Shown piece after piece: positions 35,872-44,371 of a DNA stretch of 64,000 nt. Position numbers and translations under genes: made by a program. Origin of the DNA: Nocardia bovistercoris (GTDB lineage Bacteria; Actinomycetota; Actinomycetes; Mycobacteriales; Mycobacteriaceae); assembly GCF_015674855.1 (NCBI RefSeq), contig NZ_JADMLG010000025.1, positions 1 to 64,000 of the forward strand, in the 5' to 3' direction. Numbering within the stretch: position 1 is the first letter of the stretch; each line of letters begins with the position of its first letter. The notes beneath the pieces are model-generated. The model was given only the letters and a program-made list of their open reading frames with translations. It made no database searches and was not told where the DNA came from.

Positions 35872-37062
35872 ATGTCCGCACCTTCCGCCCGTCGGCCGTA
35901 CGCGCCGCTGCGGGACGCCTACGTCGTCGATGCCGTGCGCACGGCCGTTGGTAAGCGCAACGGCGCGCTCGCCGCGGTGCACCCGGCCGACCTCGGCGCC
36001 GCCGCGCTGCGCGGCCTGCTCGACCGGAACCCGATCGACCCGGCGAACGTCGACGACGTGATCGTCGGCTGCGTCGACAACGTCGGTCCGCAAGCGGGCA
36101 ACATCGGCCGCACCATGTGGCTGACCGCGGGCTTCCCCGAGGAAGTGCCCGGCGTCACGGTGGACCGGCAGTGTGGTTCCTCCCAGCAGGCCATCAACTT
36201 CGGCGCGCAAGCCATCATGAGCGGCACCGCCGAGGTCATCGTGGCGGGCGGCGTGCAGAACATGAGCCGGATCCCGATCTCGGCCGCCATGCTCGCCGGT
36301 AAGGAATACGGATTCGAGTCGCCGTTCGTCGGCGCCGAAGGCTGGGATCACCGCTACGGCACCGACGAGGTCTCGCAGTTCCGCGGCGCGCAGCTGATCG
36401 CCGAGAAGTGGGACATCACCCGCGAGGACATGGAACGCTGGGCGCTACGCAGCCACGACCGCGCCCGCGACGCCATCAAGAACGGACGTTTCGACTCCGA
36501 AATCGTTCCGGTGGGCGACTTCCGGATCGACCAGGGCCCGCGCGAGACCAGCCTGGAGAAGATGGCGTCGCTGCCCGCGCTCGCCGAAGGCAGCCCGCTC
36601 ACCGCCGCCGTCGCCAGCCAGATCTCCGACGGCGCCAGCGCCACCCTGCTCGCCTCGGAATGGGCCGTCCAGGAATACGGTCTCACCCCCCGCGCCCGCA
36701 TCCACCACGTGAGCGCCCGCGGCGCCGACCCCATCTTCATGCTCACCGCGCCGATCCCGGCCACCAAGTGGGCGCTGGAGAAGACCGGTCTCACCATCGA
36801 CGACATCGACGTGGTCGAGATCAACGAGGCGTTCGCCCCCGTGGTGCTGGCCTGGTTGAAGGAAACCGGCGCCGACCCGGAAAAGGTGAACGTCAACGGC
36901 GGCGCCATCGCCCTCGGCCACCCCCTCGGCGCCACCGGCGCGAAACTTTTCGCGACCCTGCTCAACGAACTCGAGCGCCGCCAGGGCCGCTACGGTCTGC
37001 TCACCATCTGCGAGGGCGGCGGCACCGCCAACGCGACGATCATCGAACGCCTGGCCAAGTAG
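35872..37062 (+). CDS. fadA6: Thiolase FadA6
   Basis: 396 aa from ATG at 35872, with GTAGGAG about 8 bases upstream. Type II thiolase: nucleophile Cys101 in DRQCGSSQQ, EINEAFAPV, GHPLGATG and CEGGGTANA at the C-terminus. It should cleave a beta-ketoacyl-CoA late in HIP degradation. It is next to kstR2, as in mycobacteria (Rv3557c/Rv3556c). A hairpin closes the unit. The Abi gene after it is not part of this pathway. Confidence 0.92.
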   Translation: MSAPSARRPYAPLRDAYVVDAVRTAVGKRNGALAAVHPADLGAAALRGLLDRNPIDPANVDDVIVGCVDNVGPQAGNIGRTMWLTAGFPEEVPGVTVDRQCGSSQQAINFGAQAIMSGTAEVIVAGGVQNMSRIPISAAMLAGKEYGFESPFVGAEGWDHRYGTDEVSQFRGAQLIAEKWDITREDMERWALRSHDRARDAIKNGRFDSEIVPVGDFRIDQGPRETSLEKMASLPALAEGSPLTAAVASQISDGASATLLASEWAVQEYGLTPRARIHHVSARGADPIFMLTAPIPATKWALEKTGLTIDDIDVVEINEAFAPVVLAWLKETGADPEKVNVNGGAIALGHPLGATGAKLFATLLNELERRQGRYGLLTICEGGGTANATIIERLAK

Positions 37063-37069
37063 GTCCCGA

Positions 37070-37093
37070 GGCCGCGGCATCCCCGCCGCGGCC
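37070..37093 (+). terminator. Hairpin after fadA6
   Basis: A perfect 9-bp stem GGCCGCGGC / GCCGCGGCC with a 6-base loop, 8 bases after the fadA6 stop. No T-run. Confidence 0.7.
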
Positions 37094-37288
37094 GCACCCC
37101 GGCCCGCTGCGTCCTGCTTGCACCCGAGTGACCGAAAGATCTGCGCGGTAGGCGAATTCGGTTTCGCGCAGTACAAGATGATGCGCTGATCCGTCGCCGC
37201 AAGTGCTGTCGTCATAGGCGGTCCGTTATGTGATCGACATCATGCAAAGCGCATCGGGATGCGTGGTGCGATATGCTTGATCAAGTCA

Positions 37289-37335
37289 GCCCCAGGGCCT
37301 TCCGCTACTGTAAAAAGTAGGCCGCCCCCTGGGGC
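37289..37335 (+). other. Large hairpin upstream of the Abi gene
   Basis: GCCCCAGGG (37289-37297) pairs perfectly with CCCTGGGGC (37327-37335). Inside is a smaller CTAC / GTAG hairpin around TGTAAAAA. It ends 22 bases before the Abi start and partly faces its ribosome site (AGGGGAG). A TTGATCAA palindrome lies at 37277-37284. It could be a 5' leader structure, a terminator or a transfer scar. I found no further gene in 37094-37288. Confidence 0.55.
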
Positions 37336-37357
37336 AAACTTTTTCCCAGGGGAGTGC

Positions 37358-38119
37358 GTGCAACCGGAGGAACTGCGTCTATGTGACTTCCTCTCTGATG
37401 CGCGGCACGCCAAGTACCTGGCCGCTACGCGCGGAGACGCCGGTAGGGCAACTAGGTTGTTCGTGTGGAACTGCGAGTTGTCGGCCGCGTTCTGGCCGGC
37501 AATCGCTCTGATCGAGATGGCCATCCGCAATGCGATCAACACCCATTTGTGCAAGGTCGTTGGCCTCGACGCGAAGACTGGCTGGCATACCGACGCGCTG
37601 AGCGACAGGCCCAGGATCCATCTCCTCGATAGGGATTTGGACAAATTGCGGTCGTCTGTCGAGGCATTTCGCCGCCGTCGCGAGACGTCTGGTGAGCCGA
37701 CAGGGGACGACGTGGTCGGCGGCACTTCCCTCGGGCTATGGGTCGCACTCTGTGGTGAAGGGCGTCCGCGCGGTGGAATGCACGACTACCACCGATTCAT
37801 CTGGCGAGGAAAAAAGCTCTGGCAAGCGTTTCCCAACTACGGGGACTGGCTGGCCAGGACCGAACAGAAGAAGATCAGTCCCATCGACAATCCTGGGCCA
37901 CTCCGCGGTGCTCTGCGAGACTTCGAGCTGATTCGTAACCGCATCGCTCACCACGAGCCCATCTACATGATCAGCAGTGTCTATCACTGCTCGAATATCG
38001 CCGATCTCGCCGAGATGATCGACACAGATTTGCGCCGGTATATCGAGCACACCGACCGAGTGGCAACTGTCGTAAAGAAGTACGCGCCCTATGTCACAGG
38101 GCACCCGGACTTATTGTGA
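37358..38119 (+). CDS. Abi-family (AbiD/F-like) HEPN protein
   Basis: 253 aa from GTG at 37358, with AGGGGAG just upstream. The N-terminal part (FVWNCELSAAFWPAIALIEMAIRNAIN) and the motif ELIRNRIAHHEPIY near residue 195 are typical of Abi-like proteins. R-x-x-x-A-H-H is the HEPN RNase motif. Such proteins cause abortive infection by cleaving RNA, or act as toxins. Lower GC than neighbours, and a position between fadA6 and the ipd genes with no metabolic link, indicate insertion. No antitoxin is visible beside it. Confidence 0.85.
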   Translation: MQPEELRLCDFLSDARHAKYLAATRGDAGRATRLFVWNCELSAAFWPAIALIEMAIRNAINTHLCKVVGLDAKTGWHTDALSDRPRIHLLDRDLDKLRSSVEAFRRRRETSGEPTGDDVVGGTSLGLWVALCGEGRPRGGMHDYHRFIWRGKKLWQAFPNYGDWLARTEQKKISPIDNPGPLRGALRDFELIRNRIAHHEPIYMISSVYHCSNIADLAEMIDTDLRRYIEHTDRVATVVKKYAPYVTGHPDLL

Positions 38120-38194
38120 ACGGTAGCGCTCGCTGCTGATGTCGAAGCGGGACCGGTCCGGCGCACAGGGGTTCGGGCGCCGGAGCCGGGTGGG

Positions 38195-39283
38195 TCAGGC
38201 GGATTTACCGGTGGAGATGTTGCCGCGTAGGGCTGTCATGGCATCGATCCGAGCGACGGCGTCGGTGACGATGCGGTCGATCAGTTCGTGGCAGGTCGGG
38301 ACGTCGTCGATGATGCCGGTGACCTGGCCCGCGGCCAGGACGCCCGCGCGGGTGTCGCCTTCTACGAGGCCGGCGCGCAGCAGCATGGGAGTGTTGGCGG
38401 CCATGACCACCTGGGACCAGGTGAGGTCTTTTTGTTTGCGCATGGTGAGGCCGTCGCGGACGATGTTCGACCATTTCATGCCGGTCATGCTCTTGAAGCG
38501 GGCGGCGTTGGCGACGGCGGCGCCGAGGCCGCGCCATCGGCCCGAATGTTCCAGGCGCTGAACGAGTTCGGTGTTCAATACGCGGTGCGGCATGCCGTCG
38601 ACCTTGACCGAGACCACGGTGTCCTGCAGGTGCCTGCTCAGGTATTCCTGTTTGACCGCGTCGGGGACGCTGCTTTCCTTCGTGAGCAGGAAGCGGGTGC
38701 CCATGGCGACGCCCGCGGCGCCGTAGGCGAGGGCGGCGGCGAGTCCGCGGCCGTCGAAGAAGCCGCCCGCGGCGACCACGGGGATGTCGACGGCGTCGAG
38801 GACCGAGGGGAGCAGCAGGGTCGTCGCGACGGGGCCGGTGTGGCCGCCGCCTTCGCCGCCTTGCACGATCACCGCGTCCGCGCCCCACGAGGCGACTTTC
38901 ACGGCGTGTTTGGCCGCGCCGATGGACGGTACGACCACGACGCCCGCGTCCTTCAGCTTGGCGATCAGGTCCTTCTTCGGGGCCAGCGCGAAGGAGGCCA
39001 CCGCGACTTTCTCGCGGATCAGCAGGTCGATGCGTTCGCCTGCGTCGACGGCGTCGGCGCGGATGTTCACCCCGAACGGTTTGTCGGTGTGCGCCTTGGT
39101 TTTCGCGATCGCCGCCTCGAGTTCGGCGTAGGTCATGGTTGCCGAGGCCAGGATGCCGAGACCGCCCGCGTTGGAGGTCGCCGAGACCAGGCTCGGGCCC
39201 GCGACCCAGCCCATGCCGGTCTGCACGACCGGGTGCTCGATGCCGACGAGTTCGGTGAGCGGGGTGCGCAGGGTCGGCGTCAT
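38195..39283 (-). CDS. ipdC: IpdC, FMN-dependent oxidoreductase of the nitronate monooxygenase family
   Basis: 362 aa from ATG at 39283, overlapping the ipdB stop (ATGA). TIM-barrel flavoprotein: VVQTGMGWVAGPSLVSATSNAGGLGILAS at the start, VIVQGGEGGGHTG and VVAAGGFFDGRGLAAALAYGAAGVAMGTRF phosphate-binding strands. The M. tuberculosis homologue (Rv3553) acts on a HIP-derived CoA ester before ring hydrolysis by EchA20/IpdAB. The order echA20-ipdA-ipdB-ipdC is conserved here. Expressed from the KstR2-type site at 41755. Confidence 0.9.
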   Translation of the reverse strand: MTPTLRTPLTELVGIEHPVVQTGMGWVAGPSLVSATSNAGGLGILASATMTYAELEAAIAKTKAHTDKPFGVNIRADAVDAGERIDLLIREKVAVASFALAPKKDLIAKLKDAGVVVVPSIGAAKHAVKVASWGADAVIVQGGEGGGHTGPVATTLLLPSVLDAVDIPVVAAGGFFDGRGLAAALAYGAAGVAMGTRFLLTKESSVPDAVKQEYLSRHLQDTVVSVKVDGMPHRVLNTELVQRLEHSGRWRGLGAAVANAARFKSMTGMKWSNIVRDGLTMRKQKDLTWSQVVMAANTPMLLRAGLVEGDTRAGVLAAGQVTGIIDDVPTCHELIDRIVTDAVARIDAMTALRGNISTGKSA

Positions 39284-40041
39284 GCGGGCACCTCGGATTC
39301 GCGAATCTTCTTGGGGTCGAGCACTTCCCGGATCAGTCGCAGTTCCTCGGCGGTGGGCGTCCTGGTCTGGCCCGCTTCGGCGAGTCCGGCGATGTCGAAG
39401 GAGGTGTTCTCGGCGACCTCGTCGGCGCTCACGCCGGGGTGCAGGCTGCGCGCGCGCAGGGTGTGGTCGGGGCCTTCGAAGTCGAAGACGCCGAGATTGG
39501 TGACCACACGGTGCAGGTGGTGGAAGCGGAAGGCCGGGTTGGCGGGATCGACCTTGTCGTAACCGATTCCGCTGACGATGTCGACCTCGTTCACGAACAC
39601 CCGCTTGGTGTGTCGCGAAATCCAGTAGCTGGTGGGGTGATTGATGGTGTTGCCGGGTGCGCCGCGCACGCCGAACATCTGCCTGGTCGGCTGTTGCGGC
39701 GGGCCGAACGCGGACAGGTTCTGATTGCCGTACCGGTCGATCTGGTTGGCGCCCATCACCACGTGGCGGCGCCCCGAGGCGACCACGTCGAAGACCTTGC
39801 GGAACGGGATCCAGCCTTCGGTCGGCGCCTTGCCGCCGATCGGGGGCGTGTCGGCGAAGAACAGCGCCTCGCCGTCGGAGAGCAGCAGGTCGGGTTCGGT
39901 GGTCAGTTTGGCGAGGCGGGCGCCGAGAGTGGTCATGGGCGACATCGGCGAGGCCATGATCTCGCCCGCGCCGCTGAAGATTTCGGCGCAGGCCACCGCG
40001 CAGATCTCGGCGCGGGTGATGTCGGTTGCGGTGGCGGTCAT
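39280..40041 (-). CDS. ipdB: IpdB, beta subunit of the COCHEA-CoA hydrolase
   Basis: 253 aa from ATG at 40041, overlapping ipdA by ATGA. CoA-transferase-like fold (family I beta type): EPDLLLSDGEALFFADTPP, VVMGANQIDRYGNQNL and ...VTNLGVFDFEGPDHTLRA. IpdAB no longer transfers CoA but hydrolyses the last steroid ring (ring C). It always occurs with IpdA, encoded just upstream. Cytoplasmic heteromer. Confidence 0.93.
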   Translation of the reverse strand: MTATATDITRAEICAVACAEIFSGAGEIMASPMSPMTTLGARLAKLTTEPDLLLSDGEALFFADTPPIGGKAPTEGWIPFRKVFDVVASGRRHVVMGANQIDRYGNQNLSAFGPPQQPTRQMFGVRGAPGNTINHPTSYWISRHTKRVFVNEVDIVSGIGYDKVDPANPAFRFHHLHRVVTNLGVFDFEGPDHTLRARSLHPGVSADEVAENTSFDIAGLAEAGQTRTPTAEELRLIREVLDPKKIRESEVPA

Positions 40042-40928
40042 CGGGCGCTCTCCTGCTGTGCGGCGAATTCACGGACGGCGGCCTGGTATTCGTCCTCGGA
40101 GACCGCGAGGTATTTCTCGACGAACTGCTGCCAGGCTTCCGGAGTCTTGGCAGACTCGACGTAGTGGCGCTGGAACTTCTCGTCCCGTGCGTAGTCGTCG
40201 CCCGCGAGGGTGAAGTGCGCGCCGTTCGGGGCTTCCACGACACCGTCGACCATCATGCGATTGATGATCAGCGATTGCGGCGGAACGGATTTCACGAGTT
40301 CCTCGGTGTCGACGACGCGTTCGACCGACAGGTAGCGGCGCTGCGCGGCGAGGCAGAACAGGTCGTCCATGTACGGATCGACGCCCTGGTAGGCGGCGTT
40401 GCCGTGTTTGTCGCCGAGGTTCAGGTGCACCAGCGCCGCGTCGAGGTTCAACGCGGGCATGGCGGTGAGAGTTTCGGCGGCGCCGTCGGGGCCGGGGTAG
40501 GGGGAGGTGACGGTCCGCAGTTCGCCGTCCCAGAAGTCGAAGACCGCGGAACCGAGTCCGGCTCGGATCGGCAGGAACGGCAGGCGGGCCGCGGCGGCTT
40601 CGAGTCCGCATTTCAGCATGCCCTCGTCCATTTCGCGGGCGACGAGCGTGCCTTCGGTGCGCGCCTTGGAGAACCACGGGTCGTAGAAGGGCGGGGAGTC
40701 CAACGACACGAATCCGTAGTACGCCTTGCGCACCTTGCCCGCCGAGCACAGCAGGCCGAGGTCGGGGCCGCCGTAGCCGACCACGGTGAGATCGGTGATG
40801 TCGGAACGCAGGATCGCCCGCACCAGCGCCATCGGCTTGCGCCGCGAGCCCCAGCCGCCGATGCCGATGGTCATTCCGCTGCGCAGTTCGCCGACCACAT
40901 CGTCGAGCGACATTCGCTTGTCACGCAT
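40038..40928 (-). CDS. ipdA: IpdA, alpha subunit of the COCHEA-CoA hydrolase
   Basis: 296 aa from ATG at 40928. The N-terminal LRSGMTIGIGGWGSRRKPMALVRAIL is the CoA-transferase alpha-type glycine loop. NLDAALVHLNLGDKHGNAAYQG is the second recognisable block. It forms IpdAB with the next gene. It starts 9 bases after echA20. M. tuberculosis ipdA (Rv3551) sits in the same order. Confidence 0.93.
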   Translation of the reverse strand: MRDKRMSLDDVVGELRSGMTIGIGGWGSRRKPMALVRAILRSDITDLTVVGYGGPDLGLLCSAGKVRKAYYGFVSLDSPPFYDPWFSKARTEGTLVAREMDEGMLKCGLEAAAARLPFLPIRAGLGSAVFDFWDGELRTVTSPYPGPDGAAETLTAMPALNLDAALVHLNLGDKHGNAAYQGVDPYMDDLFCLAAQRRYLSVERVVDTEELVKSVPPQSLIINRMMVDGVVEAPNGAHFTLAGDDYARDEKFQRHYVESAKTPEAWQQFVEKYLAVSEDEYQAAVREFAAQQESAR

Positions 40929-40937
40929 GGTTTTTCC

Positions 40938-41702
40938 CTACTTCCCGCTCTTGCGTGCCGCCAGGTCGTCATCGAATCTGGCGCGGATCTCGTCCGCGAC
41001 GCCCGCCAGATTCAATTCGAAGGTGAAGCCTTGTTCGTATCGGTAGCTGCGGTGCACGTCCTGCACGTCGATGCCGTTGAGCGCCCGTTTGGCGGCCCGG
41101 ATGACCCGGCCGTCCTTGTTCGCGATGTTCTTCGCGACTTCCATCGCGGCGGCGTCGAGTTCGGCGCGCGGCACCACCTGGTAGACCGAGCCGTGGTGGT
41201 GCAGCTGCTGCGCGGTGATGGTGCTCGCGGTGTAGAACAGCGCGCGCATCAGGTGCTGGGGAACGAGCCGCGCGAGGTGGGTGGCCGCGCCGAGCGCGCC
41301 GCGGTCGACTTCGGGCAGTCCGAAGGTGGCGTCGTCGGAGGCGATGACCACATCGGCGTTGCCGACCAGGCCGATGCCGCCGCCGAGGCAGAAGCCCTGC
41401 ACCACGGCGATCACCGGGACCTGGCAGTCGTAGACGGCGCCGAAGGCTTCGAAGCAGCCGTGGTTGGCGTCGATGAGCGCCTGATGACCCGGCTTGCTCT
41501 GGATCTCCTTGATGTCGACGCCCGCGTTGAAGCCGCGGTTCTCGGCGCGCAGCACCACCACCTTGGTCTCCGGATCGCGTCCCGCCGCGCGCACCGCGTC
41601 CGCGATCGCGAACCATCCGTCGGTCGGTATGGCGTTGACCGGTGGGTAGTCCACCGTGACGACGGTGATGCCGGTTGATTCGGAGTGGCTGTCGATCCCC
41701 AT
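40938..41702 (-). CDS. echA20: EchA20, steroid ring D hydrolase (crotonase family)
   Basis: 254 aa from ATG at 41702. Crotonase fold with LRAENRGFNAGVDIKEI and VVQGFCLGGGIGLVGNADVVIAS oxyanion motifs and GLPEVDRGALGAATHL. EchA20 opens ring D of HIEC-CoA before IpdAB opens ring C. It is first in the minus-strand ring-hydrolysis operon. The divergent KstR2-type palindrome lies 53-70 bases upstream. Confidence 0.9.
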   Translation of the reverse strand: MGIDSHSESTGITVVTVDYPPVNAIPTDGWFAIADAVRAAGRDPETKVVVLRAENRGFNAGVDIKEIQSKPGHQALIDANHGCFEAFGAVYDCQVPVIAVVQGFCLGGGIGLVGNADVVIASDDATFGLPEVDRGALGAATHLARLVPQHLMRALFYTASTITAQQLHHHGSVYQVVPRAELDAAAMEVAKNIANKDGRVIRAAKRALNGIDVQDVHRSYRYEQGFTFELNLAGVADEIRARFDDDLAARKSGK

Positions 41703-41754
41703 CACATTGTCCTTAGGTGGCGAGTGGCCATCGGTGGCGGTTGAGCATTGGCAA

Positions 41755-41772
41755 AGCAAGCAGTTGCTTGGT
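41755..41772. promoter_or_regulatory. KstR2-type operator between echA20 and an SDR gene (wide spacing)
   Basis: AGCAAGCAGTTGCTTGGT: perfect AnCAAG and CTTGnT half-sites separated by 6 bases, the same geometry as at 35189. It lies 12 bases before the plus-strand SDR start and should control the echA20-ipdABC operon as well. Confidence 0.75.
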
Positions 41773-41783
41773 AGGTTAGCACG

Positions 41784-42668
41784 GTGGCACTCGAAATCGA
41801 TCTGGCCGGACGCGTCGTTCTGGTGACCGGCGGCGTGCGCGGCGTCGGCGCCGGTATCAGCCGGATATTCCTCGAAGCGGGCGCCACCGTGGTCGCCTGC
41901 GCCCGCCGCCCCGCCGACGAACCCGTCACCGCGGCAGGCCGTGAGATCGACTACCTGCCGTGCGATGTCCGCGACGCCGACTCGGTGCGCGAACTCGTCG
42001 ACGCGATCGTCGCGCGGCACGGCAGGCTCGACCACGTGGTCAACAACGCGGGCGGCGCTCCCTTCGCGCCGTCGGCCACCGCGAGCCGCAACTTCAACAG
42101 CAAGATCATCGAGTTGAACCTGCTCGGCCCGCTGCTGGTGTCCCAACGCGCCTACGGCGTGATGGCCGAACAGCCCGACGGCGGTTCCATCGTCATGATC
42201 TCCAGCGTCAGCGGGCACCGGGCCTCGCCCGGCACCGCCGCCTACGGCGCGGCCAAGGCCGGACTCGACAGTCTCACCCAGTCGCTCGCCGTGGAATGGG
42301 CGCCGCGGGTGCGGGTGAACTCGCTCATCGTCGGCATGGTCCGCACCGAACTGGCCGAACTGCACTACGGCGACGGCGACGGCATCGACGCGGTCAGCGA
42401 GACGATTCCGTTGCGGCGCATGGCGACCCCCGAGGACATCGGCCGCTGCGCGCTGTTCCTCACCTCGCCGCTGGCCGACTACGTCAGCGGCGCGACCCTG
42501 CTCGTGCACGGCGGCGGCGAGCGCCCCGCGTTCCTCGCCGCCTCCACCGCTGAGATGGGCGCTCCAGCCGCCGCTGACATGGGCGGCCCAGCCGCTGACC
42601 TGAGCCCCGCGTCCAACGGCAGTCTCGCGTCCAACGGCGGCGCCGCGGCCGACGGCGCACAGCGCTGA
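41784..42668 (+). CDS. Short-chain dehydrogenase, Rv3549c-like
   Basis: 294 aa from GTG at 41784, only 12 bases after the operator, so possibly leaderless. SDR signs: VLVTGGVRGVGAGISR, VVNNAGGAP and Ser...YGAAKAG. The last 40 residues are a low-complexity Ala/Gly/Ser tail beyond the normal SDR end (LLVHGGG), which is unusual. In M. tuberculosis Rv3549c/Rv3548c are SDRs beside echA20; this pair matches them. The substrate in HIP degradation is unknown. Confidence 0.85.
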   Translation: MALEIDLAGRVVLVTGGVRGVGAGISRIFLEAGATVVACARRPADEPVTAAGREIDYLPCDVRDADSVRELVDAIVARHGRLDHVVNNAGGAPFAPSATASRNFNSKIIELNLLGPLLVSQRAYGVMAEQPDGGSIVMISSVSGHRASPGTAAYGAAKAGLDSLTQSLAVEWAPRVRVNSLIVGMVRTELAELHYGDGDGIDAVSETIPLRRMATPEDIGRCALFLTSPLADYVSGATLLVHGGGERPAFLAASTAEMGAPAAADMGGPAADLSPASNGSLASNGGAAADGAQR

Positions 42669-42700
42669 GCACATCCGGATACGAAAGAGGACAACAGGTT

Positions 42701-43612
42701 ATGGACGAGCAGATCTGCGCCGGGCGCACCGTCATCGTCACCGGCGCGGGTCGCGGCATCGGCCGTGCGCACGCACTGGCCTTCGCCGCGGCGGGCGCGA
42801 AGGTCGTGGTCAACGACATCGGGACCACCCTCGACGGCGCCGCGACCGATGAGACGCCCGCCCAGCAGGTGGTCGCCGAAATCGAGGCGCTCGGCGGCCA
42901 GGCCGTCGCCAACGGTGACGACGTCGCCGACTGGGACGGCGGCCGCAACCTGGTCAGGCAGGCCGTCGACACCTTCGGCGGGCTCGACGTGCTGGTCAAC
43001 AACGCGGGCTTCGTGCGCGACCGGATGCTGGTCAACCTCGGCGAGGACGAGTGGGACGCCGTCGTCCGCGTGCACCTCAAGGGCCACTTCGTCACCATGC
43101 GGCACGCCGCCGAATACTGGCGCGGCGAATCCAAGGCCGGGCGGCAGGTGGACGCGCGCGTCATCAACACCAGCTCGGGCGCGGGTCTGCAGGGCAGCGT
43201 CGGACAGGGCAACTACGGCGCCGCCAAGGCGGGCATCGCCGGTCTGACCCTCACCGCGGCAGCGGAATTCGGCCGCTACGGGGTCACTGTGAACGCCATC
43301 GCGCCCTCGGCGCGCACCAGGATGACCGAGACCGTCTTCGCCGAGATGATGGCCGCGCCGGAGGAGGGCGGCTTCGACGCGATGGCGCCGGAGAACATCT
43401 CCCCGCTCGTGGTGTGGCTCGGCAGCGCGCAGTCCGCGTCGGTCACCGGACGCGTTTTCGAAATCGAGGGCGGCAAGGTCGCGTTGGCCGACGGCTGGCG
43501 CCACGGAGTTGCTGTCGACCACGGCGCGCGCTGGAATCCGGCCGAACTCGGCCCCGTCGTCGCCGACCTGATCGCCAAGGGCGTGCCGCCGGAGTCGGTA
43601 TACGGCGCCTGA
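42701..43612 (+). CDS. Short-chain dehydrogenase, Rv3548c-like
   Basis: 303 aa from ATG at 42701, 32 bases after the previous SDR gene; AAAGAGGA precedes. VIVTGAGRGIGRAHALAFA, VLVNNAGFVRDRML, and INTSSGAG...YGAAKAG are classical. The longer form with an insert around EYWRGESKAGRQ resembles 3-hydroxyacyl-CoA dehydrogenases of the MFE-2 type, so a beta-oxidation role on ring-derived CoA esters is likely. A very strong terminator follows. Confidence 0.88.
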   Translation: MDEQICAGRTVIVTGAGRGIGRAHALAFAAAGAKVVVNDIGTTLDGAATDETPAQQVVAEIEALGGQAVANGDDVADWDGGRNLVRQAVDTFGGLDVLVNNAGFVRDRMLVNLGEDEWDAVVRVHLKGHFVTMRHAAEYWRGESKAGRQVDARVINTSSGAGLQGSVGQGNYGAAKAGIAGLTLTAAAEFGRYGVTVNAIAPSARTRMTETVFAEMMAAPEEGGFDAMAPENISPLVVWLGSAQSASVTGRVFEIEGGKVALADGWRHGVAVDHGARWNPAELGPVVADLIAKGVPPESVYGA

Positions 43613-43621
43613 CGGCCACGG

Positions 43622-43677
43622 CGGCGACGGCCCCCGCGCTTCGGACAACGACGTCCCGGGCGCGGGGGCCGTCGCCG
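43622..43677 (+). terminator. Strong hairpin terminator after the SDR operon
   Basis: An 18-bp perfect stem: CGGCGACGGCCCCCGCGC (43622-43639) with GCGCGGGGGCCGTCGCCG (43660-43677), followed by TTT. It marks the right end of the HIP block. Confidence 0.85.
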
Positions 43678-43826
43678 TTTCCGCGGCGGGTAGGGCCGCG
43701 AGCTGGGCGGTCACCCGAAAGCGTTCGGAACGGGGGGTCTACGATGAGGCCGATTCTTCGAGATCCCGGAGGGCGTCGCGGCCGGGGGACAGATTTGCGC
43801 TTCATGAGTGAGGGGAAGACCGGCGC

Positions 43827-43985
43827 ATGGCTATTGGTCGCACCGTCCCGGCCGCGGCGCTCGCCCGCGCGGTTGCCGTCATTGTGCTCGCGCGGTCGGC
43901 GACCGCGCTCGGCGGTCCGCGCCCGCGTGTGCGATTTCAACCGGACAGCGGGCACGGCATCGCGGTTCATATCGGGGCAACGTGA
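43827..43985 (+). CDS. Possible small secreted peptide
   Basis: 52 aa from ATG at 43827. Basic start and hydrophobic core VPAAALARAVAVIVLARSATALG look like a signal peptide. GAGGGGAAG lies 8 bases upstream. Its TGA overlaps a GTG at 43982 that opens a further frame of 128 codons through the repeat region. No family; both could be non-coding. Confidence 0.3.
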   Translation: MAIGRTVPAAALARAVAVIVLARSATALGGPRPRVRFQPDSGHGIAVHIGAT

Positions 43986-44034
43986 TCGTCGGGATGCTCG
44001 CGGTGGGGCAGATCCGCCGCGCTGTCACGGACAC

Positions 44035-44155
44035 GCCGACGACGGGTGTGCCGACGACGGGTGTGCCGAGGTCGGGTGTGCCGACGGCGGACACGGTGAG
44101 CTCGGGTGTGCCGACGACGGGTGTGCCGAGGTCGGGTGCGCCGAGGCCGGGTGTG
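44035..44155 (+). repeat. Degenerate 15-bp minisatellite
   Basis: About eight copies of a unit near CCGACGACGGGTGTG, varying as CCGAGGTCGGGTGTG, with one interrupted copy in the middle. In the plus frame starting at 43982 it encodes repeats like PTTGVPRSGV; on the other strand it would encode AHPSSAHPTS. The unit length keeps frame. Whether it is translated is unclear. Confidence 0.85.
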
Positions 44156-44371
44156 GCCCGTGGGTCGGCATGCGGAGCTCGCGGCGGCGCGCGGCCTCGG
44201 GATGGCGTATGGCTGAGCGGAACGGTGCGCGGCGGTGCGGGATGGCGCGGGACATTGCGCGGGTGTGCGGAGCGGAGTGTGTCCGTGCGGGCCTGCCGCG
44301 AACCTGCTGGAGCGATATCGCGGTCGACGTGCGATGGATCGCGCGCCCGAGGGTGGGCGTCCGCGTGACCA

